DNA from: UBA6168 sp039819485
Lineage (GTDB): Bacteria > Bacteroidota > Bacteroidia > Chitinophagales > Saprospiraceae
Assembly (NCBI GenBank): GCA_039819485.1
Contig: JBCBRY010000013.1
Coordinates: forward strand, 54,267-118,266
DNA length: 64,000 nt
Reading direction: 5' to 3'
The position numbers and the translations under genes were made by a program. Below the pieces are notes generated by a model. It saw nothing but the letters and a program-made list of their open reading frames with translations, did not search any database and was not told the DNA's origin. The stretch's first letter is position 1. Each line of letters starts with the position of its first letter. Positions 54,537-62,591 of the stretch are shown piece by piece.

Positions 54537-54690
54537 CAGTCGGCAGTTCGCCAGGCTACGGTTTGTCAGTCAAGACTAAGGACTGACAGCGCAGCATATC
54601 AAACTGTCGATTTTAGGTTAAATCTCTTTACTGTTTCAGCGACGACCACCAATATGGCTGCAAACCTGCAGACTGGCGAACTGCCAACTG
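54537..54690. repeat. Nested inverted repeat upstream of the giant paralogue
   Basis: Outer arms CAGTCGGCAGTTCGCCAG and CTGGCGAACTGCCAACTG (one mismatch) enclose a smaller hairpin TGTCAGTC/GACTGACA. It lies upstream of the 54316 start. Confidence 0.55.
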
Positions 54691-55159
54691 AAAACACGGT
54701 GTAAGGTTTTGAGTACCAGACTTATAAGATTCGTTTTTTCCCTGGCATCTTTTTGCCAGTTTAAGTAAGTAGTAAGTAATTATGTTTTGGTAAAAATTTG
54801 TCAAAAACCGCTTGGTGCACGCCATTACCGTTCCCTCCAATCCAATTGCATCGAATGGGTGCTTTGTGTAAGTTTAATATTTGAAATTGCTTTGCCCTGT
54901 GATTAAAAACAATCAACGCTTAGCATGTAACAATTTGCAATTATCTCAATCTTATTTTTTCGAGAAAGATCCAAGGGAACCTGGAAAAAGGAAGTCGGAA
55001 TAGATTAGATGATGGAAGTAAAGTAATCTCGGTTTCCGGACTTTCTCATAGTATGTTAGTGCTTATCCGTAATAACGTGTTGTCGGGAATTTTAGAAGTT
55101 ATTACATTTTGATTTCTTTAATTTAAAAAATTGTGCCAATTGTTGTTTTTGCTAATGTG
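54691..55159. other. Non-coding stretch before the RidA-like lipoprotein
   Basis: AT-rich sequence without a supportable ORF, RNA gene or clear repeat. Confidence 0.4.
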
Positions 55160-55194
55160 TTTTTGAAATAAATGAATTGGAAAGCCCTATTTTG
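55160..55194 (+). promoter_or_regulatory. Near-consensus promoter of the RidA-like lipoprotein
   Basis: TTTTTG at 55160-55165 and TATTTTG at 55188-55194 (one base short of TAnnTTTG), 31 bases before the ATG. Confidence 0.35.
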
Positions 55195-55225
55195 CAGGGT
55201 ATTTCATCAAAACACAACATCAACT

Positions 55226-55783
55226 ATGCGCATCATTACCTTTCTATTTCTGTTATTTTTAGTAGCCTGCCAACCTCCTCAAACTGAAAACGCCCCCACC
55301 GTCAACGCACAAACCGACACCTCCTATGATCCCGAAGCCAACCTTAAAAAGCTCGGTATTGAACTGCCCGTGGCCGCTACGCCTGTGGCCAATTATGTGA
55401 ATGCTGTCCGCACTGGCAATCTGCTTTTTCTGGCCGGAAAAGGCCCCAAAGACGCCAATGGCGAGTATGTAACCGGTAAGGTCGGCCAAGACCTTACTGT
55501 CGAAGAAGGCTACGAAGCAGCTCGTCTGACGGCCATCGCCCAACTTGCTGTCCTCAAAGCCGAACTTGGCAATTTGAATAAAGTCAGGCGCATTGTCAAA
55601 GTAACCGGAATGGTCAACTGTGTTCCTGATTTCGGCAACCAGCCTGAAGTCGTCAATGGTTTCTCCGACCTGATGGTAGAAGTCTTTGGCGAAAGAGGAA
55701 AGCACGCACGAGCTGCCGTCGGGATGGGATCATTGCCCAGGAATATCGCCGTGGAAATTGAAGCAGTCGTAGAGGTGGAATAG
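55226..55783 (+). CDS. Exported RidA/YjgF-family lipoprotein
   Basis: The 185-aa product from the ATG at 55226 starts with a lipoprotein signal (IITFLFLLFLVAC, Cys 16), a Thr/Asp-rich linker and a RidA-fold domain. The domain matches the longer LxxLGIELPxxxxPVANYV subgroup: FLAGKGPKDANGEYVTGKVG, VTGMVNCVPDF and C-terminal RAAVGMGSLPRNIAVEIEAVVE. Classical RidA acts in the cytoplasm; this subgroup is often predicted secreted and its substrate is unknown. The candidate promoter and the signal peptide favour this start over 55172. Confidence 0.85.
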   Translation: MRIITFLFLLFLVACQPPQTENAPTVNAQTDTSYDPEANLKKLGIELPVAATPVANYVNAVRTGNLLFLAGKGPKDANGEYVTGKVGQDLTVEEGYEAARLTAIAQLAVLKAELGNLNKVRRIVKVTGMVNCVPDFGNQPEVVNGFSDLMVEVFGERGKHARAAVGMGSLPRNIAVEIEAVVEVE

Positions 55784-55814
55784 TACCGAGGTATTTTATC
55801 AAGAATATCTCAAT

Positions 55815-55880
55815 ACCACAAAATCCAAATTGAGCGAAGCGAAATCCCGCACCGCAGGTCGGGAAACCAAAATACCCCAA
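55815..55880 (-). repeat. GCTTCGCTCAA repeat copy, inverted
   Basis: AATTGAGCGAAGCGAAATCC and CGCACCGCAGGTCGGGAAAC are the near-exact complement of the 31077 element. Confidence 0.75.
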
Positions 55881-55915
55881 TAAAAAGGCCCGCCCCCACC
55901 AGAGTGGGGACGAGC
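55881..55915 (-). terminator. Intrinsic terminator of the SPOR-like gene
   Basis: On the minus strand GCTCGTCCCCAC, loop TCTG, GTGGGGGCGGGC (two G-U pairs), then CCTTTTTATT. Confidence 0.7.
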
Positions 55916-55972
55916 TCCATCGTCATTGGTCTCAAGAAAAGAAAACTATTTTTAGGCATAGTGCATGCCGGG

Positions 55973-56398
55973 TCAGTCAGCCCGGACCACTCTGCGGGTA
56001 CCTTCTTTGTAATGCACGACTTTGGCCTTGGCCACCTGCGGTGCGATAATGTTGTGGAGAAAATGCAGGGCTGATTTATCATTTTTAAATCGCCCTAAAA
56101 TCAAATAAGAATAACTGCCGCGTTCCAACTTATCGTAATGGATGTTACCGAATTTACGGAAAAGCGGGTTTTTCGTATCAAGCGGATAGGTAGAAGTACC
56201 GACTTCCACTGCATATCCTTCGTACAAGGCCGGCAGTTTTTTGTGATAACGATGTGGAGTAGGGGTACTTGCCTTTTCTTTTTTGGCCACCCGGTGGACC
56301 GTAGTGCTTTGGTAAGCTAGGGTCGTTTGGGCCTGGGCCGATAAGGCAAAACAGATAAAGACTGCGCATGGCAGCAGATAGATACGGAGGGTGCTCAT
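55973..56398 (-). CDS. Secreted SPOR-like domain protein
   Basis: The 141-aa product has a signal peptide (FICFALSAQAQ), a basic Thr/Pro-rich linker and an about 80-residue C-terminal domain with YAVEVGTSTYPL, SYLILGRFKNDKSALHFL and AKVVHYKEGTRRV. This alternating beta/alpha pattern, with a final strand and GxR, is that of SPOR-like domains, which bind peptidoglycan glycan strands. The domain call is moderate because the sequence is short and diverged. Role: probably periplasmic or outer membrane envelope maintenance. Confidence 0.7.
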   Translation of the reverse strand: MSTLRIYLLPCAVFICFALSAQAQTTLAYQSTTVHRVAKKEKASTPTPHRYHKKLPALYEGYAVEVGTSTYPLDTKNPLFRKFGNIHYDKLERGSYSYLILGRFKNDKSALHFLHNIIAPQVAKAKVVHYKEGTRRVVRAD

Positions 56399-56513
56399 GG
56401 GAATATATTTTATTTTTTTTTAATATAAAATTATGCCACTTTATCGTGCATCGTGATGAAAGCTGGATGCTGAATGAATTTGATATTCTACATACAGCCC
56501 TCTGCACTTAGCA

Positions 56514-56666
56514 CTAGCGCAGCTTTTGTTTTTTGGGATGATAGCCTTTATCTGAGTAAGGAGGTGAATAAGATTTGCCGTTGCCATTTGCAATACGCGG
56601 CCCAATGGTCAGGAGCAACAACCCAAAGGCCACGACCGCAAGGCCGAAGTAAATATAGTGTTCCAT
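56514..56666 (-). CDS. Small single-helix membrane protein
   Basis: A 50-aa ORF starts MEHYIYFGLAVVAFG, has one transmembrane helix (about 5-22, ending LLLLTIG) and a basic/aromatic tail (KSYSPPYSDKGYHPKKQKLR). A promoter with a perfect TTG-19-TATATTTG layout faces it, with a leader of about 94 bases. I do not recognise the family. Confidence 0.6.
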   Translation of the reverse strand: MEHYIYFGLAVVAFGLLLLTIGPRIANGNGKSYSPPYSDKGYHPKKQKLR

Positions 56667-56766
56667 CGTGTAAGAAGTTGGCAGTTAAAAAATGTTCATG
56701 TATGTCTTCCTTGGTAGTCCGGGATCGAAACGATTGGTCTGAAGAATTATCGGATTCGATGAAGGG

Positions 56767-56796
56767 CAAATATATATTAAATTTTTATTAATACAA
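56767..56796 (-). promoter_or_regulatory. Consensus Bacteroidota promoter of the small membrane protein
   Basis: On the minus strand TTG (56794-56796), a 19-base spacer and TATATTTG (56767-56774). Confidence 0.65.
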
Positions 56797-56999
56797 TAAT
56801 TTTTATTTCATTATTTGACAGAGCTTTACTAAAAAGTAGCCCGCCGAATTCTGAACTCTACATTACCCAACAGCCGCCCAAAAAGTAAAGCAATGTTCCA
56901 AGCGACAGCAATTGCAGCGACCTAACCTGGTCCTACTTTAGATACCGTAAATCACACCTGCTTACTGCTCTGCCTACGGAACTATTTTTTTCATACCTA

Positions 57000-57032
57000 T
57001 TGCTAAAAAACAATTGAATTATTTTACCTTTG
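57000..57032 (+). promoter_or_regulatory. Promoter of the tRNA-Leu gene
   Basis: TTG at 57000-57002 and TACCTTTG at 57025-57032 with a 22-base spacer; the tRNA begins 71 bases later. Confidence 0.5.
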
Positions 57033-57103
57033 CAGCCGCTTTTAAAGAAAAGCTATTATTCAATGAGGAAAAAAGCATTTATCGCTTTTTATTTGTTCTA
57101 TCT

Positions 57104-57189
57104 ACCCACGTGGCGGAATTGGTAGACGCGCCAGGTTGAGGGCCTGGTGTCCGCTTTAGGACGTGCTGGTTCGACTCCAGTCGTGGGTA
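57104..57189 (+). tRNA. tRNA-Leu (anticodon GAG)
   Basis: The acceptor stem ACCCACG pairs with CGTGGGT. The D-arm contains GGTAGACGC and the anticodon stem CCAGG/CCTGG encloses TTGAGGG, giving GAG. The long variable arm is typical of class II tRNA-Leu and the T-arm is CTGGTTCGACTCCAG. The CCA end is not fully encoded. It is followed by an integrase, so it is a likely attachment site. Confidence 0.95.
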
Positions 57190-57303
57190 CCTTTTTTTCA
57201 TAAATTACTGACAATTAGTATTTTATGAAGATATTTTTCTTACCGTAGACAAAGGTCATAGACAGATGACCGGAACTGATTGCTCATCATAAACGAAAAC
57301 TTT

Positions 57304-58374
57304 ATGATGAAACGAACATTGCAATCAGAAAAAAAAATTTTCCTTTTAAGAGACAGGAATGGCAATCTTGGCAAGAACTGGTACATAGAGGTATTAGTCA
57401 ATGGAAAGCGTATAGCCAAGAAGTATGAGGGAATTAACCAGGGAAGAACCGTGGCGGAAAGAATGGCGCGAGCAAAAAAGTTGATGCGGAAACTGAAAAA
57501 AAAATCGGGACAAGTACCAAGGAATATTGATCAAAAAGATTTGCTCTACAAGGTCTTAATGAATTCAGAACCTTTTCTGGAGAAAAAATCTTTTCAAACC
57601 TATTCTTCTAAAATTAATCAACTCTTTGACTGGTTGGGTGGTGAGGAAATAACAACGGAACGTCTACAGGCCTATTTTGTAATGTACCGCCGTGAACACA
57701 CACAGACCGGAACTTATGATTGTAGACGGCAATTAATGACGTATTTCAAAAAAGCGGGCATGGCACATTTATTAGCTCCTATCAAAATCAAGAAAGGCAT
57801 TCACCAACCTCTAAGATATTTTCAGCCTCATCAATGCGAAGAAATATTAGACTATTTGAAGCGGTTTGATAAAAAGATGTATTTACACTGTCTATTCATC
57901 TATTATTTAGCAGTTCGTCCTAGAAAGGAATTAATTCATCTTCGGCCTGATGATATTTTTTACCAAGAGCGGAAAGTGGCGATCAGGGGAGAAATTGCGA
58001 AAACCGATGAGTCTCTTTTTATCAAAATCCCTCCCAAATTTTACCCATTACTTGAGCCGCTTCAAACACTAAAACCAAACACTTATATTTTCCATCAGAG
58101 ATATAACAGATACAAGCCGGCTGGGACCAATACCTATGGTGAAAGATTTAGGGGAATTCTTAACAAGTTCGGTTATGGTAAAAATTATCAACTGTATTCC
58201 TGGAAGCATACAGGCTGTGTGGCTGTCTATAAAGCTACAAAAAATCTATTGGCACTCAGGGACCATTGTCGGCATAAAGATGCTACCACCACTCAAAAAT
58301 ATTTGAGACAACTAGGATTAGAGGACTACCCCGATTTTTATGAAAATTTTCCAAGCCCATTAGAATGGAGATAG
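57304..58374 (+). CDS. Tyrosine recombinase/integrase
   Basis: The 356-aa product (ATG at 57304; 57307 is also possible) has an N-terminal AP2-like arm, a core-binding domain (about 90-170) and a catalytic domain. Seen are the first Arg in AVRPRKELIHLR, the Bacteroidota-type box YSWKHTG, and DHCRHKDATTTQKYLRQ with the nucleophile Tyr. It probably integrated an element at the 3' end of the adjacent tRNA-Leu. The gene is AT-rich, unlike the GC-rich phage module behind it, so the two may not have arrived together. It is convergent with the phage genes. Confidence 0.9.
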   Translation: MMKRTLQSEKKIFLLRDRNGNLGKNWYIEVLVNGKRIAKKYEGINQGRTVAERMARAKKLMRKLKKKSGQVPRNIDQKDLLYKVLMNSEPFLEKKSFQTYSSKINQLFDWLGGEEITTERLQAYFVMYRREHTQTGTYDCRRQLMTYFKKAGMAHLLAPIKIKKGIHQPLRYFQPHQCEEILDYLKRFDKKMYLHCLFIYYLAVRPRKELIHLRPDDIFYQERKVAIRGEIAKTDESLFIKIPPKFYPLLEPLQTLKPNTYIFHQRYNRYKPAGTNTYGERFRGILNKFGYGKNYQLYSWKHTGCVAVYKATKNLLALRDHCRHKDATTTQKYLRQLGLEDYPDFYENFPSPLEWR

Positions 58375-58395
58375 TACACCTAGATGGATTGCCCC

Positions 58396-58875
58396 CTACA
58401 CTGGACCGCTGGGCTTAACCAAATGCTTGGCCCGCTTCTTCTTGAACGCTTTCCACAGCTCATAGGCAGCATCCAGGCGGTAGTCCACCCCTTCCTCGAT
58501 ACCGTACATCTCGAACCAGTCTTCTATGGCGTCCAGTATCTTCCCCCCGATGCGCTGCTGGGCCTCGATGTGGGCCAGCAGCATCCGCTGGGCCACCTTC
58601 TCAAAATAGCAGCCGCTCTGGAAGAGCACCTTGTACTGCCTGTACTGGTCGTACAGGTTGCGGCTGATGCGGAACTTCATCGCCTCGCCCCGGACCTCCG
58701 TCGGTTCGAAGTCCGGAAAATCAAGCGGGGTGGAAAACATGGCCTTGCCCAGGACCGTAAGGTTGTTGATAAGGATCGGTTCGGGGCCATATTCGTGGAG
58801 CAGTACCTTGCGGACATACGGAAGGACGGGGATCTTCACCTCGATCGGTGCTTTTGAATGACGGTAAACGCCCAT
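58396..58875 (-). CDS. Hypothetical phage-island protein
   Basis: The 159-aa product has a basic N-terminus, the segment VKIPVLPYVRKVLLHEYG and NNLTVLGKAMFSTPLDFPDF, then a mainly helical C-terminal half (RISRNLYDQYRQYKVLF). I do not recognise a family. It is the last gene of the minus-strand phage module, 104 bases behind the large terminase, where a portal gene would normally stand. Its end converges on the integrase. Confidence 0.65.
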   Translation of the reverse strand: MGVYRHSKAPIEVKIPVLPYVRKVLLHEYGPEPILINNLTVLGKAMFSTPLDFPDFEPTEVRGEAMKFRISRNLYDQYRQYKVLFQSGCYFEKVAQRMLLAHIEAQQRIGGKILDAIEDWFEMYGIEEGVDYRLDAAYELWKAFKKKRAKHLVKPSGPV

Positions 58876-58979
58876 GGGGGAACTGTTTTTGTTAGCAACT
58901 CGACAAGGGTATAGTCTTATTCGTACGTTTTTGTTTCAACAAATTTAACCAAATTATTGCACCAATGGTTCTTTTCAGT

Positions 58980-60464
58980 TTAAAACCAGGCATCAGAGCC
59001 GGTACTGGAACCAAATCGGTGCAGGTATTTTTTCACGTAGTAATTATCGAAGCAGTCACTGAAGTGGGTCGCATGCTCTGGCAGGACGCCTTTCCGTGGG
59101 TCCTCGGAGCTTTTGTTCTTTTTGAAATCGATCTTGATCGGTGCCGTCTGCAGGGAAATGATCACGGGCTTGCACCTGTTCTGGTTGATGAGCACTTTCG
59201 GCACCGAGCGCTCCGCCCCGGAGAGCAGGCGGTTGGCGACGTAATGCCGGACGATATGTGCCGGGTCCAGCAGGCCGGGCCGGACTTTCAGCACCACATG
59301 GAACCCTCGCTTATGGAGCATCTGCAAAATCTCCCCGTAGTAGCTCAGGGCACTGTTCGCCTGCTTATTGTTGCCGTTACGGTCGCCCCAGATCTCCACC
59401 AGGTTTTCATGTCCATTATAATAGGTGGCCAGGTCGTCCACCAGCAGGGAGATCAGTGAGCGCTTCTGGGGACTGGTCAGGTCCCTCTTTTTGAAGAAAC
59501 AGTTGATCATCCGGTCCGCCTTGCCGTCATCCTGGTGCACGGTCGCAAAACAGGCCGAACCGCCAAAGTCAAAACTGAAGGCCAGTACCCTGTCCTTGAC
59601 ATAGTCGGCATCCGTAACCTTGAACGACTTTATGGATTCCCCAAAGGAATAATCATAACTGTCATGGTACAGGTTGGCCTCCGAAAATTCCTCGTAGTAA
59701 CAATCGGGCACCTGCTCCACCATTTTGTTCAGGATCTCCACGTCGAAGGTCACGACCGGCAGCGTCCTGCGCATCCGTTCCACATATTCACTTCCGCCCA
59801 CGGCCGCATTGTCGTAGGCCGTACTCTCCACGTAGTGGACACCGCGCGGGCTGTTCTCCAGGTCCATTTCGTGCCGCAGGGACGGTACCCAACTGCCTGA
59901 TGGCAACCAGCTCTGCGAGCTGAGGTAGACGATCGAATTGTGGCGGTGGCTGTTCCAGCGCTGGACGTTGCCCCGCAGCATCGGGATGATCTCCTTGTCG
60001 TGCTTTTCCTTGGGGATGGTCACGGCCTCGTCCACCAGGCCCCAGTCAAAACCGCCGCCCCTGGCGGCCCCCCTCCTTCTTTCCATCGAGATCATGACCA
60101 GGCAGGTACCGTCATAAAAGGTAATGACGTGGTCGAACTTCTTTGGGCGCTTGAACGGTTTTTCAAAGTTTTTTGGGGGTGTCCTGCCAACCACAAAGTG
60201 GACCTCTTCATAAAGTCCCATCATTTCCCAGATCTCTATCATCGGATCGAGGAAGTTGTTGAGGATCTGCTCGTAGTTGAGCCCCAACAGAAAACCCTTG
60301 GAACGGGGCATTTCCCGGCGGTTCATGTAGACCTCCATCCCGCCGTAGGCCGTTTTCCCACTGCCCCTGCCGGCAATGAAGACCTTCCTTTCCGCCACGC
60401 TTGTCAGCAGCTGTTGCTGGGGCACCGTGACGTACATTGGCCGGCTATTCTTCCATTTCTTCAT
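58980..60464 (-). CDS. Phage terminase large subunit
   Basis: The 494-aa product has an ATPase domain with Walker A GRGSGKTAYGG (about 32-42) and a Walker B-like FDWGLVDEAV. A C-terminal RNase H-like nuclease domain contains SFDFGGSACF, EIWGDRNGNNK and HFSDCFDNYYV, supplying the Asp metal ligands. Terminase large subunits pump and cut phage DNA into capsids. The frame is open to 60638, but the ATG at 60464, overlapping the small subunit gene end by 20 bases, gives coupled translation. No portal or capsid gene follows. Confidence 0.85.
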   Translation of the reverse strand: MKKWKNSRPMYVTVPQQQLLTSVAERKVFIAGRGSGKTAYGGMEVYMNRREMPRSKGFLLGLNYEQILNNFLDPMIEIWEMMGLYEEVHFVVGRTPPKNFEKPFKRPKKFDHVITFYDGTCLVMISMERRRGAARGGGFDWGLVDEAVTIPKEKHDKEIIPMLRGNVQRWNSHRHNSIVYLSSQSWLPSGSWVPSLRHEMDLENSPRGVHYVESTAYDNAAVGGSEYVERMRRTLPVVTFDVEILNKMVEQVPDCYYEEFSEANLYHDSYDYSFGESIKSFKVTDADYVKDRVLAFSFDFGGSACFATVHQDDGKADRMINCFFKKRDLTSPQKRSLISLLVDDLATYYNGHENLVEIWGDRNGNNKQANSALSYYGEILQMLHKRGFHVVLKVRPGLLDPAHIVRHYVANRLLSGAERSVPKVLINQNRCKPVIISLQTAPIKIDFKKNKSSEDPRKGVLPEHATHFSDCFDNYYVKKYLHRFGSSTGSDAWF

Positions 60465-60993
60465 ACTCTGCTTCTTCGGCCTCCATGATGCGCCGGTTCT
60501 CGGCCAGCGCTTTGGGGTCGGTGGAGAAAATGATGGATTTGGGCTGGACCACTTTCTTGATGTTGATGACGTTGCCTTTCCTGTCCTCCAGCCCGTTGAT
60601 CTTGTCGATGCGCTCCCTGCACTTGATGGCCAGTTCAAATTCGCCGCTGTTTTCCAGCCTGTCCGCCATCCGGGTGTACCATTCCGTCTGGAGGTACCGC
60701 AGTCCTTCCCGGCTGCTCTTGTTCACGTCCCCGAACACCTCAATGGCATCGGTGATGACCTTGTAGGCCTTTGACCTGGCCACCCCGTACTGCTGTTTCA
60801 GGTAGGCAGCCGTGTACTGCCGGCTCTTGCCGGCGAGCTGCACCTTGTTGGCCTCTTCCAACAGGAGCCGGTAGGCCTCGTCATCCTTTGACAGCTCCAT
60901 CCCCTGGATGTAGTGGGCAACGACCCGCTCATTGCGGGTCATGTCCCGCTTTTTGCGGCGGTCCTGTTTCTTTAGTTCTTTGGAAATGTTCAT
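60445..60993 (-). CDS. Probable terminase small subunit
   Basis: The 182-aa product is charged and helical. It has a helix-turn-helix-like segment TAAYLKQQYGVARSKAYKVI (about 62-81), a central helical oligomerisation region and an acidic C-terminus (EAEEAEYEEMEE), as in small terminases that recognise phage DNA and recruit the large subunit. The assignment rests largely on its position directly before the large subunit with overlapping ends. The start overlaps the methyltransferase stop (ATGA). Confidence 0.65.
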   Translation of the reverse strand: MNISKELKKQDRRKKRDMTRNERVVAHYIQGMELSKDDEAYRLLLEEANKVQLAGKSRQYTAAYLKQQYGVARSKAYKVITDAIEVFGDVNKSSREGLRYLQTEWYTRMADRLENSGEFELAIKCRERIDKINGLEDRKGNVINIKKVVQPKSIIFSTDPKALAENRRIMEAEEAEYEEMEE

Positions 60994-62324
60994 GGGATGG
61001 GATTGCCGTTCTTGTAAACTTCATATCCGAGGCCTTCCTTTTCCATCCAGTCCCGCCAACGTTTCACGGCCACGTCACAGTATTTTGGGTCCAGCTCCAT
61101 CCCGTGGCATTGCCTGCCAAGCTGTTCGGCTGCCATCAGGTTGGCCCCGGCCCCCAGGAACAGGTCAAGGACCAGCTCCCCCGGACGGCTGCTGTTCTGG
61201 ATCAGTTTGCCGCACAACCGGATCGGCTTCATGGTGGGGTGCAGGTCATTGACGGAGGGCCGGTCGGAACGGATGGCCGAAGTGTTCATCGATTCGATCA
61301 GGGCTTTTACATATTGCCTCAGGTCGGGCAGCTTCATTTTGTTTACATCCCCTTCGGTGACCACCGTTTTTTCGGTGAAGTCACCGACGAAGTAATGAGC
61401 CGCACCTTTTTTCCAGCCATACAGGATCGGCTCGTGCTGCCAGTTGTAATCCTGCCGGCTGAGGACCGCACTCTGCTTCACCCAGATCAGGCACTGCTTT
61501 AGCATCAGTCTACTTTCGCCCACTGCCTTTCTAAAATGATACCCCTCGGATTCAGCATGAAAAATATAAAAGCACCCGCCCGGCTTGAGGCAGGCCGACA
61601 GGTTGATGAAGGCGTTTTTCAGGAAATGGAAAAAAGCCGTGGAGGCCATTTTGTCATTGAGGATTTTTCCGGTATTGACACCTTCATAGTTAACGTTATA
61701 AGGTGGATCGGTGGAGGCCAGGTCTGCTTTTTTACCGCCCAGCAATCGCTGGACTTCATCCATTTTTGTAGCGTCGCCACAAAGGATCCTGTGCCGAACC
61801 CCGGAAGCGGTGCTGACCAGTTCGTAGAGGTCGCCCAGCTGGCTGGATGCCGATCCGGGAACATGGCCATCGTAGCCGTCTTCTTCCAGTTCCTTTCGCT
61901 CGACCTTGTTGGTGCCCCGCTCCTTCCAAAAATCGACGGTTCGGAAATCATCCTCATTAAAGCCAAATTCCGACATATCAAGGTCGACCATGAATTCCTG
62001 GAGCAGATCTTCGTCCCATTCACCAAAGTGTTGGTTGGCCAGCAGGTTGTACTGCTTACGTTCAGTTGCCGTGAGCTTACGGTTCGGGTACCTCACATCG
62101 ATGGTCTCCCCTCCGCGGCCGATTGCCTGCAGGGCACGGAGCCGTTGGTGGCCGCTGATGACGGTATTGTCAAAATCGACTACGGGGATGTCCACAAGGT
62201 TGAATTTTTGGAGGCTCTCAATGAGCTTCATTCGCTTGGCCTCGCTGATCTTGCGGGGGTTGGCACCCATAGGTACCAGGTCATTGACCTTACGCTCCTG
62301 CGTTGTCCACTTTAGCTCCTTCAT
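60990..62324 (-). CDS. ParB-domain DNA methyltransferase
   Basis: The 444-aa product has an N-terminal ParB/sulfiredoxin-like domain (about 10-110; LVPMGANPRKISEAK, VISGHQRLRALQAIG). A DNA methyltransferase follows with DPPYNVNYEG (motif IV, about 208) ahead of LDLFLGAGANLMAAEQLG (motif I), an order typical of beta-class N4/N6 amino-methyltransferases. ParB-methyltransferase fusions are common in phages and mobile elements, where they may protect DNA or mark it for packaging. It sits directly upstream of the terminase genes in overlapping series. Confidence 0.88.
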   Translation of the reverse strand: MKELKWTTQERKVNDLVPMGANPRKISEAKRMKLIESLQKFNLVDIPVVDFDNTVISGHQRLRALQAIGRGGETIDVRYPNRKLTATERKQYNLLANQHFGEWDEDLLQEFMVDLDMSEFGFNEDDFRTVDFWKERGTNKVERKELEEDGYDGHVPGSASSQLGDLYELVSTASGVRHRILCGDATKMDEVQRLLGGKKADLASTDPPYNVNYEGVNTGKILNDKMASTAFFHFLKNAFINLSACLKPGGCFYIFHAESEGYHFRKAVGESRLMLKQCLIWVKQSAVLSRQDYNWQHEPILYGWKKGAAHYFVGDFTEKTVVTEGDVNKMKLPDLRQYVKALIESMNTSAIRSDRPSVNDLHPTMKPIRLCGKLIQNSSRPGELVLDLFLGAGANLMAAEQLGRQCHGMELDPKYCDVAVKRWRDWMEKEGLGYEVYKNGNPIP

Positions 62325-62574
62325 CTTTGAGAAAAATTTCCAGGGAATTTTTGTACTTATTCAGTTGCTCCAGTTTTTTGGTAGCCTTTTGTTGGTCGGC
62401 GGGTGTGGGAGCGTTTGCTTCCTTCTTTTTCCATTTGGTGATATTGCTCCGGGTGTTCTGCAGCTTCTTCAGTGCATCGAGCCTATCCTTCGGCGGTGGC
62501 GGTGAGCTGTCCCTGGCTGCGGACTGCGGACTGTCGACTCCCGACCGGTAGGTTGCGGCAATTGCCTTGCTCAA
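62290..62574 (-). CDS. Hypothetical phage-island protein
   Basis: The 94-aa product has a Ser/Pro-rich N-terminal stretch (DSPQSAARDSSPPPP), encoded by near-tandem GCGGACT words, and a basic helical C-terminal half with coiled-coil character (LKKLQNTRSNITKWKKKEA). It overlaps the methyltransferase start by 35 bases. No family is recognised. Confidence 0.55.
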   Translation of the reverse strand: MSKAIAATYRSGVDSPQSAARDSSPPPPKDRLDALKKLQNTRSNITKWKKKEANAPTPADQQKATKKLEQLNKYKNSLEIFLKDEGAKVDNAGA

Positions 62575-62591
62575 AGCCTTGATCTGCTGGA

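Noticed and set aside
56178..56507. 109-aa minus-strand ORF
   Set aside because: Overlaps the signal-peptide region of the SPOR-like gene in another frame and has no start context.
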